Positions 48,101-55,720 of a stretch of DNA of 64,000 nucleotides are shown one piece after another. Under the pieces are notes generated by a model, which saw only the letters and a program-made list of their open reading frames with translations, was not told where the DNA came from and did not search any database. The stretch lies in contig NZ_BJYT01000001.1 in assembly GCF_007991655.1 (NCBI RefSeq), forward strand, positions 1 to 64,000. The letters are read 5' to 3'. The stretch is from Segetibacter aerophilus. GTDB taxonomy: Bacteria; Bacteroidota; Bacteroidia; Chitinophagales; Chitinophagaceae. A program made the translations under genes and the position numbers. Every line of letters begins with the position of its first letter. Position 1 is the stretch's first letter.

Positions 48101-48485
48101 CGAGCTTGCTTTGAGCTATTACAACTCAAACACCACCTGGATTCAAATTGATCCTTTATTGAAGTTATTTGGATTAACCCGTGAAGACCTACAAAAAGGT
48201 GATGAGGCACAACTGGCCAAAGCTGTTAGAAGTGTAGCGCATCGAATACCCACTTATGTTACAATCAAAGATGTAAAGTATCGCTGGGGTCATGGACAGG
48301 AGGACATTTACCCGGTTGCGCAAATAGAAAAGCTGTGGACCGATATGACCGCATTGACGGATCTAAAATGTGGATACCTGGTGGTACAAAGAAACCGCGG
48401 CCAACAAATGAAAGACCCGGCCCAGCTAGATTCTTGGGTGACTGATGGAAGTAAGGATTATGTAGAGGGCTTGTGCAAGTTTTAG
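45156..48485 (+). CDS. Fusion of fucokinase-like GHMP kinase and UDP-sugar pyrophosphorylase-like domains
   Basis: 1109 residues, cytoplasmic. The N-terminal ~620 residues look like an L-fucokinase-type GHMP kinase: VRMDLTHSGWSDIFFLG (181-197) in place of the sugar-binding RxxLxGGWTD, PKGSRFAVSTN (313-323) at the ATP loop, GGSGGGWQDSGGVWPG (365-380) matching the fucokinase GGGWQDQVGG, and LGGMSGGGMGMF (527-538). The ATP loop is degenerate, lacking the usual GLGSSS. From about 690 a UDPGP-family domain follows: SLAAGIGTRWTKGAG (740 on), VIARRIEDRGGGLARVNGRL and MLHNIDTLGADVDPA. Known FKP-type proteins have the pyrophosphorylase first. The likely task is making a sugar 1-phosphate and then a UDP-sugar; the sugar is unknown. 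Confidence 0.82.
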   Translation: MNVFIETITSTETSKRNRSFFALSKNLSSKDLFKALLELDGFRKSTPNLYDKVRAILFLYAGFRFFLQEDKGTPSAGKIPYAGFEDLLARRFEHGISTFLKELEINGPNATLFSALAESYHHLSFQILADQVRKSVRSSKGNQWMFRVGHEEEHPIRIHEKLLKRQEGSLFYPVLHENTSVRMDLTHSGWSDIFFLGMDYPEGARVINLSINLGVFGRDKDIRPPLHSYVRVITEPVVRITSIDLNTTKDIHDLADLFNFGNDYLSLVKAGIIASGLIPPSFEGTNQSLQNILARIVAPGMGIEVVTKVNDIPKGSRFAVSTNLLGSIISLLMRATKQTQKLEGGLEESERRLVASRAILGEWIGGSGGGWQDSGGVWPGIKAIQGTFAGEGDPEFGISRGTLLPRHRVLQGEEVHPEIAEKITKSLVLMHGGMASNVGPVLEMVTEKYLLRGEKEWSARQQTNQIFDNILSAIKEGDIKKLAKSTEDNFFGPIKTIIPWATTYFTEQIIGKAKKEFGEDYFGFLMLGGMSGGGMGMFVNPGQYERYKVRVLDILRETKNELSSSLPFAMEPVVYNWSINDKGTWSTLHEGSEAMMPEQYYAIHVSELVRKDPATISYIRRAEIDFFTTLCEQNNLSYPLLRTIVSNLFKVSDPSSQSNRSNENEKADKIKRENGFDYIQHEELREELQKGRIGLSRNRLPAETSIEDIQEGDVGVMQNLQLTTKGEQAIIDGKVAVMSLAAGIGTRWTKGAGVIKAINPFVEMEGVHRSFLEIHLAKTKKVAKKYNTNIPHIVATSYLTHSAIDKKLNQTKNFGYGGGVFLSEGRSIGQRYVPMERDLRFLYEEMPQETLDENKQKVRDAVRTTMIGWAKSKGEGSDYVDNIAAQRFSPLGHWYEVSNLLRNGTLARLLQQQPQVQTIMLHNIDTLGADVDPAALEYHLQSGNVLTFEVIARRIEDRGGGLARVNGRLRLLEGLAQPREEDELALSYYNSNTTWIQIDPLLKLFGLTREDLQKGDEAQLAKAVRSVAHRIPTYVTIKDVKYRWGHGQEDIYPVAQIEKLWTDMTALTDLKCGYLVVQRNRGQQMKDPAQLDSWVTDGSKDYVEGLCKF

Positions 48486-48560
48486 AAAGTGACCCCGGCA
48501 AGAGTCTCATGCCGGTCTTTAATCCTGACTTGAGTTTTCCGTACGATGCAAACATTTCCT

Positions 48561-48774
48561 TAGAATATTTTCTTTTTTGCTTGCCCCCTGCAACAAAAAA
48601 AGGCCTCCGAAAACGAAACATCCTGTTTTCGGAATTGGTATTTCAATTAGTCTTTGTAGTACTGTGGTGAAGGACAGCGGAGCCTTGATGCTTTAAGTGT
48701 TTTCCGGCTCTTTTTTATTTCAGACGACAAAAAAGAATAAGCATGAAAACCTACTGTTGAAACCACAGTAGTAC
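48561..48774 (+). repeat. Direct repeat, copy 1 (~214 bp)
   Basis: Starts TAGAATATTTTCTTTTTTGC and ends ACCACAGTAGTAC. It contains the hairpin CCGAAAAC...GTTTTCGG (about 48608-48632) and near-perfect 13-bp inverted arms GTAGTACTGTGGT (48656-48668) and ACCACAGTAGTAC (48762-48774). Copy 2 is at 48955-49170. Confidence 0.75.
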
Positions 48775-48796
48775 AAAAGCTAAATCAAAGAATAAT

Positions 48797-48825
48797 GAAA
48801 GGAACGGGCTGTTATCGTTCCTTTC
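48797..48825 (+). terminator. Terminator-like hairpin in the repeat region
   Basis: GAAAGGAACG (48797-48806) and CGTTCCTTTC (48816-48825) pair perfectly around a 9-nt loop, followed by a T-rich stretch. It lies about 310 bp after the fusion gene stop. Confidence 0.5.
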
Positions 48826-48842
48826 TTGAATTTTCTTTGGTT

Positions 48843-48870
48843 ACTTTCTTTTTTTCAAGAAAAAGAAAGT
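48843..48870. repeat. Inverted repeat ACTTTCTTTTT / AAAAAGAAAGT
   Basis: Perfect 11-bp arms at 48843-48853 and 48860-48870 around TTCAAG. It looks like a mobile or REP-like hairpin; I know of similar motifs in related genomes only in general terms. Confidence 0.5.
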
Positions 48871-48954
48871 GACAAGCTGCACATAGGACTTTTGGGAAAA
48901 AGGAATCTGTTGAACATGGGTAAGTATGCGAGCATTTGTATTTTAATTCTTCTC

Positions 48955-49170
48955 TAGAATATTTTCTTTTTTGCTTGCCCAAAAAAGAAACAAAAAAAGG
49001 CCTCCGAAAACGAAACAGCCCGTTTTCGGAATTGGTATTTCAAATGTGCTTTTGTAGTACTGTGGTGAAAGACAGTTGTTCCTTGATGCTTTGAATGTTT
49101 TTCAGCTCAGTTCCATTTCAAAGACAAAAAAAATAAGCATTAAATACAAATGCTGAAGCAACAGTAGTAC
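48955..49170 (+). repeat. Direct repeat, copy 2 (~216 bp)
   Basis: Matches 48561-48774 in order: TAGAATATTTTC, the CCGAAAAC/GTTTTCGG hairpin, GTAGTACTGTGGT (49054-49066) and the closing ACAGTAGTAC. It has an extra ~10-bp A-rich piece near the start and scattered substitutions. It ends 60 bp before the Nudix gene. Confidence 0.75.
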
Positions 49171-49230
49171 ATAGCTTAGTCCCGGAACAATTAGTCGAAG
49201 CGTATAACAAGGAGTATTAATTTTGAAAGA

Positions 49231-49791
49231 ATGAACGAACAACATAACCCTTGGACGATTGTAAACGAAAAAGAGGTTTACAATAACCCTTGGATAAACG
49301 TTACGGAATTTGATGTACTAAATCCGGCAGGAGGAAAGGGGATTTATGGTAAAGTGCACTTTAAGAATAATGCGATAGGAATAATTGTGTTGGATGACGA
49401 GTTGAATACGTACCTCGTTGGGCAGTATCGCTTTCCATTGAACAAGTATAGCTGGGAAATACCGGAAGGGGGCGGGCCATTGGGAATAGACGCATTAGAG
49501 TCGGCTAAACGTGAATTAAAAGAAGAAACAGGGCTTGTTGCACAAGAGTGGACAAAACTTCTAGATCTACATTTATCCAATTCAGTAACTGATGAATTCG
49601 GAACAATCTTCATGGCAAGAGGCCTACAACAAGAAGAAGCAATGCCCGAGGAAACCGAGCAACTGGTTGTCAAAAAAGTTCCCTTCGATGAAGCTTATCA
49701 AATGGTTGAAAATGGTACCATCACCGACTCGATTGCAGTAGCAGCCATACTAAAAGTTAGGATCTTGCTGCTTGAAGGAAAGTTGACATAA
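49231..49791 (+). CDS. Nudix hydrolase, ADP-ribose pyrophosphatase-like
   Basis: 186 residues. The Nudix box is visible: a leading GG (PEGGGPLG), then ALESAKRELKEETGLVAQEW, with the REL and EETG metal-binding core. The N-terminal strand region (VYNNPWINVTEFDVLNP) and length fit ADP-ribose/ADP-sugar pyrophosphatases, which hydrolyse nucleoside diphosphate sugars. Given the UDP-sugar genes upstream, a nucleotide-sugar substrate is tempting but unproven. A short hairpin follows and the next gene is convergent. Confidence 0.88.
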   Translation: MNEQHNPWTIVNEKEVYNNPWINVTEFDVLNPAGGKGIYGKVHFKNNAIGIIVLDDELNTYLVGQYRFPLNKYSWEIPEGGGPLGIDALESAKRELKEETGLVAQEWTKLLDLHLSNSVTDEFGTIFMARGLQQEEAMPEETEQLVVKKVPFDEAYQMVENGTITDSIAVAAILKVRILLLEGKLT

Positions 49792-49831
49792 AAAAACACG
49801 GCAGGCAACCAAGATCACTAGATTGCTTTAG

Positions 49832-49857
49832 GAATAGTTCTAGCACTTGAACTATTC
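49832..49857. terminator. Hairpin at convergent gene ends
   Basis: GAATAGTTC (49832-49840) and GAACTATTC (49849-49857) pair around an 8-nt loop. The right arm overlaps the stop codon of the minus-strand neighbour. There is no T-run, so termination activity is uncertain. Confidence 0.45.
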
Positions 49858-50220
49858 AACAACTAACATTTCTTCTGGTTCTGATAAAGCAGTCACTACC
49901 CCACCAACAGCACCCATTGCAATAAAAGTATTTCTTGCTTTGGTGTTATTAGCAAAGCCAAAAATCCATGGGGCAGCGATGGAAAAAAGACTTACGGCGA
50001 CATCGAGCGCTAAATGGGCTTTAAACGGTAGCACTTTGTACAATCCCCACTCTGCCCTCGTAAGCATAGTTGCAGCTAACACACCAACACCTACTGATCT
50101 GCAGATAGTTTGCGCCTTTGGTTCATCATCAAAACCCATAATTTCAGGTGCAGCAAACATCAAAGGAGCGTAAGCATAATCGGCAACTCCATGCATCTGG
50201 CGACTAATTGGCTTCTTCAT
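49852..50220 (-). CDS. Small membrane protein (SPW-repeat-like)
   Basis: 122 residues with about four hydrophobic segments, one opening with ADYAYAPLMFAAPEIMGFDDE and another containing AVSLFSIAAPWIFGFAN. The two halves look like an internal repeat with PEIMGF and PWIFGF, as in SPW-repeat proteins, but I have not aligned them. It should sit in the inner membrane. Function unknown. It is convergent with the Nudix gene and 84 bp downstream of the epimerase gene on the same strand. Confidence 0.68.
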   Translation of the reverse strand: MKKPISRQMHGVADYAYAPLMFAAPEIMGFDDEPKAQTICRSVGVGVLAATMLTRAEWGLYKVLPFKAHLALDVAVSLFSIAAPWIFGFANNTKARNTFIAMGAVGGVVTALSEPEEMLVVE

Positions 50221-50303
50221 CGTATTACGTTTTTTTTATAAGTACAATTTATAAGCCAAGGCGGAAGATGACGTGTACGGAGAGCGAAACAATTCTAACT
50301 TTT

Positions 50304-51155
50304 TTACAATCCATGTTTGCCACACATTTCCCTGATAAAGTGTAAACCTTTTTCAGCAATATCCCAGGGTTTTGAGTATTCGCGCCATACGCCAATGGAA
50401 TTGGCAAAGTCAGGATCGTTCCTTGAAAAAGCTTCAATAGTTAGCCACCCTTTGTATTGGATATTTGCCAAACTTGAAAATGCATCATCAAAACGTACCT
50501 GGCCGTCGCCGGGTGTGCCGCGGTCATTTTCACTAATGTGAACATGAGCAAGTACAGGGGCTATAGTAGAAATCGCGCTGCTGAAATTTTTCTCTTCAAT
50601 ATTACCATGGTGTGTATCGAACATAGCCCGCACATTTGGAAGATCGACAGTTTTTACCAGGCGTAATAACTGTTCCATCGTATTACACAAATAGCATTCA
50701 AAACGATTTAAAGCTTCGAGTGCAAGGGTGATGTTTGCTTGCGCCGCATACTCACCTGCTGCACGCAATACTTCTGCACCCCATTGGTACTCCTGGTCCT
50801 CCGGAGCTCTTTTGGCGAAGTGTGCATGAGCCGAATGAAAAGGACCGCAAAGGATTGGTGAATTCAAATCATGAGCGCGGTCAACCGCCCATTTAATTCT
50901 GTCAAGGGCTTTGGATCTAACAGGCTGCTCGCTGCTGATGGGGTTTTCATCTTTACCAACGACCATGACAGTCGTTACTCCTAAATCCAATTCCTTTGTA
51001 TAGTCTCCCATCCATTTATATGCAGCATCTCCGGGAGCACCAACAAAAAACTCCACGCCATCATAACCTATTGTTTTAAGTCGCTCAACAACAGGCTTCA
51101 GTTCATCTGAAATTACAGCTGACCAGGCCAGCACATTAAATCCTATCTTATTCAT
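50304..51155 (-). CDS. TIM-barrel sugar epimerase/isomerase (D-tagatose 3-epimerase-like)
   Basis: 283 residues without signal peptide. The AP-endonuclease-2-type TIM barrel carries the expected metal ligands: Glu in LALEALNRFECY, Asp in MFDTHHGNIEE, His in HVHISENDRG and Glu in GWLTIEAFSR. The pattern fits the D-psicose/D-tagatose 3-epimerase family, which acts on free ketoses; hydroxypyruvate isomerase-like enzymes are the alternative. It follows the ThuA gene after a 165-bp spacer with one dispersed repeat. Confidence 0.85.
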   Translation of the reverse strand: MNKIGFNVLAWSAVISDELKPVVERLKTIGYDGVEFFVGAPGDAAYKWMGDYTKELDLGVTTVMVVGKDENPISSEQPVRSKALDRIKWAVDRAHDLNSPILCGPFHSAHAHFAKRAPEDQEYQWGAEVLRAAGEYAAQANITLALEALNRFECYLCNTMEQLLRLVKTVDLPNVRAMFDTHHGNIEEKNFSSAISTIAPVLAHVHISENDRGTPGDGQVRFDDAFSSLANIQYKGWLTIEAFSRNDPDFANSIGVWREYSKPWDIAEKGLHFIREMCGKHGL

Positions 51156-51242
51156 GATGAAAGATTTTAATTAGGATCGGTGAGTTTTAGTTCGTGACAA
51201 TAATTGGTGAAGGCTCCGTCGGTGCTGAATATGGGGAAAAAA

Positions 51243-51267
51243 GTACAAGAGTGCGACGCAACGAATG
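51243..51267 (+). repeat. Dispersed 24-bp intergenic motif
   Basis: GTACAAGAGTGCGACGCAAC and GAATG, one inserted A relative to the reference. Confidence 0.7.
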
Positions 51268-51320
51268 ATTCATAGTATTAACGAAGGTTGGCTCACAATA
51301 ACACTATGACCTTTGAGTAG

Positions 51321-52199
51321 TTACTGCCGGTAAGGGACATTGATATCTATTTTTCCAGCCCATTTTTTAGGGATAGGTTTCCCTGCAGCCCAGTGTATCG
51401 CATTGATAACAAGATGCTGAAAAGGCTCGACAGAAAAGTCTTCGGGGTGACCAAGCGTAGTTATAAAAAACTTGCCCCCGTAACTATTCTTTCCGGTCCA
51501 GGCAACTGGTTGATCGGTTGCATCTTTTTTATCGGGATTAATAGGGTGACCCATCAAGAGCCACGTAGATCCTTTTGCAGGGTAATCGGGAAGCACTTTA
51601 TACAGCCATGAACTTGCATGAAAATTATTTCCAACCCCTGTCAGAATGGGGTTTTTAGACGCCTCTGGAATAATCGAAACATCGGTAGTGGATTTATGGC
51701 CATAGTGGGTATGATTGGCTTTACCACCCCAGCCGGGGGGAGCGTTGAATGCCAGTTCACCGAAAGAGTTCCATTTTTCCAGCTCGTGACCTTTTGGGTA
51801 ATTAAAAGCATGGGTGGTTGTACGAAAACCAACAACAGGTTTAGCACTTTTAAGATAGTCTTCAATATACTTTACCTGGTCGGCAGGCAACCTACGCCAG
51901 CGTAGAAAGAAGACTGCAACATCCGCCTCTTTTAAGGCTTCTAACCCGGGAATATTCTCTTCCGAATTATGGTCTGGGAACGCTTTCAAAAACTTTGTTT
52001 GAAAGCCATAATTCTTTTCCAGCTCTGCAGCAATCAACGGAAGGGTAGCTTCGCCACTGTATTCGTGGTCGCCGGTAACAAACACAATCATGGGCTTTTT
52101 AGCGCTGGCATTTTTCCTGTTTTGCGCGCAGGAGCAAAAGTTGGCAGCCAGGAAAAAGCACAGCAAAAAATATCCTATTGTAGCTCTTAATTTTTTCAT
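51321..52199 (-). CDS. Secreted ThuA-domain protein
   Basis: 292 residues, lipoprotein-type signal peptide (LCFFLAANFCSC). The ThuA (glutamine amidotransferase-like) fold shows MIVFVTGDHEYSGEATLPLI, ADVAVFFLRWRRLPADQ and VGFRTTTHAFNYPKGHELEK (conserved His), then ITTLGHPEDF. ThuA proteins are linked to oxidised (3-keto) disaccharide use. It lies 40 bp after the dehydrogenase/cytochrome gene in one operon, a pairing common in Bacteroidota. Confidence 0.87.
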   Translation of the reverse strand: MKKLRATIGYFLLCFFLAANFCSCAQNRKNASAKKPMIVFVTGDHEYSGEATLPLIAAELEKNYGFQTKFLKAFPDHNSEENIPGLEALKEADVAVFFLRWRRLPADQVKYIEDYLKSAKPVVGFRTTTHAFNYPKGHELEKWNSFGELAFNAPPGWGGKANHTHYGHKSTTDVSIIPEASKNPILTGVGNNFHASSWLYKVLPDYPAKGSTWLLMGHPINPDKKDATDQPVAWTGKNSYGGKFFITTLGHPEDFSVEPFQHLVINAIHWAAGKPIPKKWAGKIDINVPYRQ

Positions 52200-52239
52200 T
52201 GAAGTTGTAAGATTGACAAGCTTTGTTATGCCTTCGCGA

Positions 52240-55200
52240 TTATAAATTTGTTTTCTCCATCGGATGCTGTTTCAGTAGCTCGGGAGGCGAATAGAAGCCA
52301 GTTTTATTTTTAGTTGCCGCCCTAACCTGTTTTACACGATCCGGAGAAACTGCAGAGGCTTTGTTTCCAAAAGAGTTCCTGACGTAAGTTATTACGGCAG
52401 CCACTTCATCATCTTTAAGCATGCCGCTGAAAGGTGTCATTGGTACTTGCCCTGAGTACTTGACTCCCTGAACTTCGAGCGGTCCATACAATCCTTTTAA
52501 AACAATTTTTATCAACCTGTCCTGGTTACCCAACACCCAGTTATTTGCCGTAAGCGGTGGAAAGCCGGATGCGGTAAGGCCTTTACCGTTAGGTTGATGG
52601 CAGGTAACACAATAACCATCACGATTGTAAATAGCACGTCCTTTATTGAATAGCTCAAGGTCTTGACCTTTTAAGTCTGTTTTAGCAAATGCTTCTTTTT
52701 TCTCCGGAACCTCGCGACCGTTCAGATGTGCCAATGCTGTTTCATAAGCTGGTTCCATCCATTGATCTAGCGGCTTTTTTGCAGCTTCTGCTAATACTGC
52801 CAGACCTTTTGTTTTGTCGAGCCACGACGCAGCTACGATTGCTTCAAGTCGAACTCTACCATGAACATCGCTGGCAGCTTGTGCGAGTAGGGTAGCCTGG
52901 TCTGCTACCTGGTGCCCTGTATATCTCACAACCCTAACAGCGGCCGCTCTTGCCCGGTAATCCTTCGCCTGAAGTAATTGGCGAAGGAGTTTCTGGTCTA
53001 CTTTATTCATACCCCAGGTCACCCAAAGTGCCTCAAGCAAATGATGCTCGTATTGGGGATCATTCTTGTCAAGTTTAGCCACCCAGTCGTTTACACGCGA
53101 AAGTACTTCACTAACATTGCGTCCTCTAAGTTCGCGGCGGGTACGGTAGCGGGTGCGGTATTCAGGAAGCTTCAGGTTGTTTAATAAATCGTCAATGCTG
53201 GCACCGTCAACTTTGGCGGGTGTAACCAAAGGCCTTGAAGGGTAGGTGATGCGGTAAATTCTACCTTTAGCATGATCGCGAAGAGGATCGCGGGCATTAT
53301 GTTGCATGTGCCCAATCAGCACATTGTGCCAGTCGACTACGTAAAGCGAACCATCAGGGGCAAACTCCATATCAACGGGACGAAAGTTTTTGTCTTCTGA
53401 TACTAACAAATCCTGCCGATGACTGCTTTTGTAACCGGTACCGTCATCGCGAAGCGTATGGTCTTTAGTACCTAAAAAGCCAATGGTATTGTTGATGAGA
53501 TAGTCGCCCTGCACGTCCTCAGGAAAGTGACGGCTTGAAATAAACTCTAAACCGGAGGTTGGACGTACCATATGCTTTGCCTCCACAAGGTTTGCCGAAA
53601 GCGGTGAAAATACACCGTACCTTGATTTTACTGTACTTGGCATCATCCATCTAACATTGGGGCTCGATGTTTCTGCAAAAAAGTTTTCGCCCCAGTCGTC
53701 AAACGCAATTCCCCACGGATTAGGAATTGAAACTTGAGCAGTTCTTTCGAGTTGACGACGTTGTGGATTGTAGCGGTAGAAACCACCATTTGTAGCACGG
53801 ACTGGGCCATAAGAGGTTTCAACGTTTGTATGCAGAAAAACGCCTTCACCCATATAAATTGCACCAGATGGATCTACTGTATATGCATGGTGGGCATGGT
53901 GCGTATCATGATCATCGAAACCGCTCAGTAAAATTTCCTTGCTGTCTGCTTTATCATCACCGTTAGTATCTTTTAAAAGAACAAGATTGGTTCCCTGTGA
54001 AAGATATACTCCTTCAGGAGCAAGTTCAAAACCAACCGGCAGATATAAGCCGTCGGCAAAAACAGTGGACTTATCAGCCTTACCATCTCCATTTGTATCT
54101 TCTAGAATAATGATCTTGTCGTTCGGCTTTTTATCCCCTGGTTTCCAGGCGGGATAAGTTGGCATAGTAGTTAGCCACAATCGACCCTTGTTATCAAAAG
54201 ACAACTGGTTGGGTTTCGCTAAATCTGGAAATTCCTTTTCTGAAGCAAACATTTCTATTTTATATCCCGGTGCTACTTTTAGTTTACTCAGCGCTTCATC
54301 TCCATATAGGTATTCAAGGCTACCATTTTTGTCCGGGTTATAGTTTGTTTTTATCTCTGGAAGTGTAACTGTTTTCGCATCCGCCGCCGCAACATCCATT
54401 TGTTCGCCTTTGGCTGCTTTCCAGATGGCGGTATCCCTGATAGCTGTCATCTGTCTTGTCTTAACTAATTCAGTAGGATAATTGTCTTGCCCAAAAGGAT
54501 TAAACCTGCGACCGTACACATGCACACCATTAGGAATTTTTATGTCGTTGTGCCACATCCAGTTTTTTTCCATTACCGCGGCATGAACCAGTTGGCGGTG
54601 AGCTTCCGCTAAGGCTGGCACTTTACCAAAAATTTGGTCTGTCAACAAAGTAGAGAACTTTGCATAGCCTGCATCAGTCAATTGAGAACCGTCAATAGTG
54701 AGCGGGTCTTTAGCTTTTTCGAACCATTCTTTGGTAGGCGTAAAAGCGTCTACAAAATGTACTTTGTTTTTGCCGGCAACTTCTCTCATAGCCTCACTGT
54801 AAAGGGCAAGGTTTATATTTTCCTGCTTGCCATTGGGCAGGTCATATTTGGCAGAAAGATTTTCGAATGCAATAGGCGATACAATAGCAAGCTGTGGTGG
54901 AGTAACCCCATTGTATTTTTGGCTTAAGGTATGTTTGATAAAAGCATCTAATTCCGCCTTATAATTTTCGAGCCCCTCTTTACCCTGGAAAGATTCGTTG
55001 TAACCGAAGAAAGCAATGATGATATCCGCCTTATGATTGCTGGTCCATTGATCAGGTGTTTCATAAAATCCCTGGCTGTCGGAAGCCCTCGCAAGTTCTG
55101 TCTGAAATTTTTCAGCTCCAGGAAAGGCCCACGGTGAAGGGCGGCCTGAATGAGGTCTGAAACCCGGCGTGTTGCCACCATCGCACATGTTGCGGATATA

Positions 55201-55425
55201 CAGCAAACTGTCGGGATACCTCAGGTGCATTTCAGTTTCAAAGTGCCCAAATTCCATCATGCGCGACCCAAGGTTGTTGCCCACTAAAATAATATGTGAT
55301 CCTTTTTTGAGTTTTAAACCCGGAGGATTGGATTGGGTGAAGTAAAAGGAGGCAAAAGCAATGGAGAGAATAATAAGGATTTGAAATACAATTCTAAGAT
55401 TATCCTTTACTCGGGTAAAAAGCAT
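52240..55425 (-). CDS. SGNH / PVC-type dehydrogenase / HEAT / cytochrome c fusion
   Basis: 1061 residues. An N-terminal hydrophobic anchor is followed by an SGNH-hydrolase-like domain at about 40-275 (HIILVGNNLGSRMM; note Asn, not the catalytic Ser, in the first block). Then comes the PVC-type beta-propeller dehydrogenase from about 375 (GYKIEMFASEKEFPDLAKPN, later VDWHNVLIGHMQHNARDPLR), HEAT-like helices about 750-910, and a cytochrome c domain whose CVTCHQPNGKG haem site lies near residue 940. Expected role: periplasmic oxidation of a sugar or alcohol with electrons leaving through haem. It opens the operon with ThuA. Confidence 0.87.
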   Translation of the reverse strand: MLFTRVKDNLRIVFQILIILSIAFASFYFTQSNPPGLKLKKGSHIILVGNNLGSRMMEFGHFETEMHLRYPDSLLYIRNMCDGGNTPGFRPHSGRPSPWAFPGAEKFQTELARASDSQGFYETPDQWTSNHKADIIIAFFGYNESFQGKEGLENYKAELDAFIKHTLSQKYNGVTPPQLAIVSPIAFENLSAKYDLPNGKQENINLALYSEAMREVAGKNKVHFVDAFTPTKEWFEKAKDPLTIDGSQLTDAGYAKFSTLLTDQIFGKVPALAEAHRQLVHAAVMEKNWMWHNDIKIPNGVHVYGRRFNPFGQDNYPTELVKTRQMTAIRDTAIWKAAKGEQMDVAAADAKTVTLPEIKTNYNPDKNGSLEYLYGDEALSKLKVAPGYKIEMFASEKEFPDLAKPNQLSFDNKGRLWLTTMPTYPAWKPGDKKPNDKIIILEDTNGDGKADKSTVFADGLYLPVGFELAPEGVYLSQGTNLVLLKDTNGDDKADSKEILLSGFDDHDTHHAHHAYTVDPSGAIYMGEGVFLHTNVETSYGPVRATNGGFYRYNPQRRQLERTAQVSIPNPWGIAFDDWGENFFAETSSPNVRWMMPSTVKSRYGVFSPLSANLVEAKHMVRPTSGLEFISSRHFPEDVQGDYLINNTIGFLGTKDHTLRDDGTGYKSSHRQDLLVSEDKNFRPVDMEFAPDGSLYVVDWHNVLIGHMQHNARDPLRDHAKGRIYRITYPSRPLVTPAKVDGASIDDLLNNLKLPEYRTRYRTRRELRGRNVSEVLSRVNDWVAKLDKNDPQYEHHLLEALWVTWGMNKVDQKLLRQLLQAKDYRARAAAVRVVRYTGHQVADQATLLAQAASDVHGRVRLEAIVAASWLDKTKGLAVLAEAAKKPLDQWMEPAYETALAHLNGREVPEKKEAFAKTDLKGQDLELFNKGRAIYNRDGYCVTCHQPNGKGLTASGFPPLTANNWVLGNQDRLIKIVLKGLYGPLEVQGVKYSGQVPMTPFSGMLKDDEVAAVITYVRNSFGNKASAVSPDRVKQVRAATKNKTGFYSPPELLKQHPMEKTNL

Positions 55426-55720
55426 TCGTTAGATTTTATAAGTAGTTATACAGAATAAGCCTGCAGGTAGAAGGAAGAAATCAAAAGAAAAATTTTTTCC
55501 TTCGCGGATGTGATGGCTTTGATATCAAATCTAAAAGTTTTACAGCTATTAACCAAAGCAGAAAAATGGCTTTAAAAACATTCAAACGAGAACAATCAAA
55601 GCAGACGCTATCATAGCAATGAAAAAATAAACTTAATTTAAGGAAGTTTATGAAGCGATACTTATTAATGACGGCCGTTAAAACCTTGTTTCCTCAATTC
55701 TACTTCAATAAAACACAATA

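Larger units (their letters stand above)
48486..49230. other. Repeat-filled intergenic region without genes
   Basis: The 745-bp spacer between the fusion gene and the Nudix gene consists of two ~215-bp direct repeats, two hairpins between them and short unique pieces. A GHMP/UGP transcript probably ends here. No frame in it is convincing. Confidence 0.7.

Noticed and set aside
48500-48670. Short plus-strand frame of 65 codons after the fusion gene
   Set aside because: It overlaps the direct repeat, whose second copy does not maintain the frame.
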